NCBI RefSeq assembly: GCF_003712105.1
Contig: NZ_RHLG01000001.1
Location: 1 to 64,000, forward strand
Length of the DNA stretch: 64,000 nucleotides
Direction of reading: 5' to 3'
Source: Winogradskyella sp.
GTDB lineage: Bacteria; Bacteroidota; Bacteroidia; Flavobacteriales; Flavobacteriaceae
Below, piece after piece: positions 62,289 to 64,000 of the stretch. The position numbers and the translations under genes are program-made. Each line of letters begins with the position of its first letter. The stretch's first letter is position 1. A model generated the notes under the pieces. It was not told the DNA's origin, searched no databases, and saw only the letters and a list, made by a program, of their open reading frames with translations.

Positions 62289-62328
62289 GCCCGAATTTAA
62301 CTATGTTTCTATAATTAACAAAATCCAC

Positions 62329-62358
62329 ATTAGTTGCAACGTTGAAATTGCAACTAAT
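62329..62358. promoter_or_regulatory. 11-base inverted repeat upstream of the DUF4230-tetR pair
   Basis: Arms ATTAGTTGCAA (62329-62339) and its complement (62348-62358) with an eight-base loop. It could be an operator or a hairpin; it shares TTAG with the paaE operator but not the full core. Confidence 0.45.
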
Positions 62359-62462
62359 TTGCAATTCGTCTAGGAATATTACTGTATAGCTTTTTACTAA
62401 AAATTTATCATAAAATGATTGTATATTTATACTCTAGCTGTTAATTAATCCAAACCGTATAA

Positions 62463-63275
62463 ATGGTCAGATTTTTGTCTTTTCTGTCACTTATATTTAT
62501 ATCCTATTTTGTTCAAGCTCAGAAGACTACATTAATTCAAAATGTAAACTTTAGAGCCAAAGAATTAAAGCATCATTTATCTGAAGATCTAGACAGCCTT
62601 ATCCTTAAGGGCGAACGCACAATTTACACCGTTAACATCTTTAGTAAAGACTACGATACTTCAGTAACAGTATACGACAAGGAAGTTTCAATACCTCTTT
62701 ATGACTTAGGCATAGGACGATATGTAGTTGAAGTTATGTTATATGATAAACGCATCATTATTACACTATTTAGAAATGAATCTTACGTGGTTCCTTTACC
62801 AGACGAGGAACAGCTTTTAACTATTGCGGAAGACAATGCAGAGCCCAACCTTAACTTAGAGGAATTAGAAATTAATAATAGAGCAACGCCCAAATATTTT
62901 AATAACCGTAGTATAAGTGATTTACTCAATTACAGAAGACCAAAAAAAGAAAAGGTTGTCGTTAAGAAAAAGAAGAAAGTTGCTAAGTACAATTTTTGGG
63001 TTATAAACATTGTAAATAGTAGTCAGTCTTCAAGAGTTACAAGGAAAATGGCTACATTAAAAGAGGTTGAGCGTTTAATTGAATTAAACCAGTTAGAGAT
63101 AAAAACTTTTAAGGGACAATCTAATGTCCTTGTAATATGGCAAGTTTATGATTCTAACAAGTTTTTAAGGCAACTAAATAATGATGAGCGTTATCTAAAA
63201 ACAGATTCACCATATTTTAATAAGACGCCTTACTATACTACAGATAGTTATGGCTTAGCACTAAAAAGCCGTTAA
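62463..63275 (+). CDS. Secreted protein of unknown function, first of a tandem pair
   Basis: 270 residues. A signal peptide (1-19, ending YFVQAQ) is followed by a conserved part shared with the next gene: TLIQNVNFRAKELKHHLSED, IYTVNIFSKDYDTSVTVYDK and IPLYDLGIGRYVVEVMLYDK. A charged linker (about 145-172, PKKEKVVVKKKKKVAKYNFW) leads to the C-terminal region (about 170-270). I do not recognise a family. Confidence 0.7.
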   Translation: MVRFLSFLSLIFISYFVQAQKTTLIQNVNFRAKELKHHLSEDLDSLILKGERTIYTVNIFSKDYDTSVTVYDKEVSIPLYDLGIGRYVVEVMLYDKRIIITLFRNESYVVPLPDEEQLLTIAEDNAEPNLNLEELEINNRATPKYFNNRSISDLLNYRRPKKEKVVVKKKKKVAKYNFWVINIVNSSQSSRVTRKMATLKEVERLIELNQLEIKTFKGQSNVLVIWQVYDSNKFLRQLNNDERYLKTDSPYFNKTPYYTTDSYGLALKSR

Positions 63276-63412
63276 ATTAGAAAACACTTCTAATACTTTT
63301 TATTTAAGATTTTCATCTTTTTTATAATCTACTTACTTAGTCCTCATTTTTTGCAGTACATCGATTGTTGGAGCGTTTTGTCTAATAATTAAGTAAATAG
63401 TCTTAATTATTA

Positions 63413-63442
63413 TTTGGCAAGAAATTTGTGTAAGTACCTTTG
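63413..63442 (+). promoter_or_regulatory. Consensus Bacteroidetes promoter for the second paralogue
   Basis: TTTG at 63413-63416, 18-base spacer, TACCTTTG at 63435-63442. The ATG follows at 63510, leaving a leader of about 60 bases. Confidence 0.78.
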
Positions 63443-63470
63443 TATCAATTAATCACCCAATCCATATACT

Positions 63471-63491
63471 CAAATAGAAAAATTCTATTTG
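63471..63491 (+). promoter_or_regulatory. Hairpin in the leader of the second paralogue
   Basis: Nine-base arms (CAAATAGAA and its complement) with a three-base loop, 18 bases before the ATG. It could affect translation or mRNA stability. Confidence 0.5.
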
Positions 63492-63509
63492 TTAAACAAA
63501 CCTACTATT

Positions 63510-64000
63510 ATGAAAACTATTTTTTTTAGTATAGTTCTGTGTATGACCCTATGTCTTCAGGGTCAGAATTCTACATTGCTACAAAATATTAATCCTAGGG
63601 CAAAAGAACTTAAGCACAGTCTTAATACAACAGGTGATAGCATTTTATTATCATCTGATAAAATGATTTACAAAGTGGATATTTTTAACTCTGAATATGA
63701 AAAGAGTTTCTCTGGTAACAAATATCAATTAAAAATACCATTGCATGATATCCCTTTAGGTAGATTTGTAGTCTTAGCTAAGCTTGATGCTAAACTTATT
63801 GCTATTAGCTTATTAAGAAACAGACCTTACGAAGAACCTAGGCAAGCGCTAACAATGTCTCGCCCAAGTATTGAATCAAATCCTGGTAAAAGCTCTATTC
63901 AACCCGTAAAAATTAAAAAGGCAATTAAAGGGTATTGGATTGTAAAAATCATTAATGGTAGGCTAGGTTCTAAAAGAATTCGACAAATGGCAAATAAGGC
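63510..64000 (+). CDS. Secreted protein of unknown function, second of a tandem pair (runs off the window)
   Basis: The first 163 codons are present. A signal peptide (1-18, CLQGQ) is followed by LLQNINPRAKELKHSLNTTG, MIYKVDIFNSEYEKSFSGNK and IPLHDIPLGRFVVLAKLDAK, clearly paralogous to the preceding gene. The linker after about residue 112 differs in sequence and length. The frame is open to the window edge. Confidence 0.75.
   Translation, partial: MKTIFFSIVLCMTLCLQGQNSTLLQNINPRAKELKHSLNTTGDSILLSSDKMIYKVDIFNSEYEKSFSGNKYQLKIPLHDIPLGRFVVLAKLDAKLIAISLLRNRPYEEPRQALTMSRPSIESNPGKSSIQPVKIKKAIKGYWIVKIINGRLGSKRIRQMANK

Noticed and set aside
1-64000. CRISPR array, tRNA, rRNA, integrase or transposase
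   Set aside because: No regularly spaced repeats, no cloverleaf sequence and no recognisable recombinase was seen on reading both strands.

Overview
The window is a low-GC chromosomal segment typical of the Bacteroidetes, most likely a marine member of the Flavobacteriaceae. Support comes from the SusC/SusD pair, the STN-type TonB receptor with FecI/FecR-like regulators, many N-terminal lipoboxes and signal peptides ending in AQ/GQ, the absence of Shine-Dalgarno motifs, and promoters of the TTTG / TAnnTTTG type just upstream of start codons. I cannot name the genus. I saw no rRNA, tRNA, CRISPR array, prophage or transposase.

Layout. 1-3.2 kb: the end of a SusD-like lipoprotein and a SusC-like porin. 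3.4-14.8 kb: housekeeping and small-operon genes (RNase HII, a Kir-type potassium channel, an M50-like membrane peptidase, LipB, a YqaE peptide, a membrane-tethered LuxR regulator, a thioredoxin-like protein, lysyl-tRNA synthetase). 14.9-31.3 kb: a secreted metzincin-like protease, an outer-membrane barrel protein, HemL with a LysM glucosaminidase and a PLP deaminase, urocanate hydratase, a SulP transporter and a bestrophin channel. 31.3-36.7 kb: a branched-chain amino acid catabolic operon (fused E1, IlvE-type transaminase, E2) with a divergent Lrp/AsnC regulator. 36.7-42.0 kb: PaaY and an ECF sigma / SGNH hydrolase / FecR / TonB-receptor cell-surface signalling unit. 42.1-47.0 kb: a poly-gamma-glutamate operon (PgsB, PgsC, PgsW-like, a secreted protein and an outer-membrane barrel). 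47.0-61.7 kb: a near-complete aerobic phenylacetyl-CoA pathway (PaaE, A, B, C, D epoxidase; PaaG and PaaF hydratases; PaaZ; PaaH; PaaJ thiolase; PaaI thioesterase) with a TetR regulator and a palindromic operator in the paaE promoter. The end holds a DUF4230 protein and two tandem secreted paralogues, the last cut by the window edge.

Functional logic. The BCAA and phenylacetate blocks both feed acyl-CoA / acetyl-CoA / succinyl-CoA metabolism and share enoyl-CoA chemistry; PaaY sits apart from the main paa block beside the bkd-type genes. No phenylacetate-CoA ligase (PaaK) and no E3 lipoamide dehydrogenase lies in the window. 

The most unusual structure is non-coding. Most spacers of the paa block carry short hairpin repeats of at least two sequence families. 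Two orphan GIY-YIG nuclease genes flank paaZ. Each is bracketed on both sides by inverted hairpins with GAAA/TTTC loops, and each is broken by an in-frame TGA. Another repeat copy is translated in frame inside the E1 gene of the branched-chain dehydrogenase. Together these look like remnants of a small hairpin-GIY-YIG-hairpin mobile cassette.
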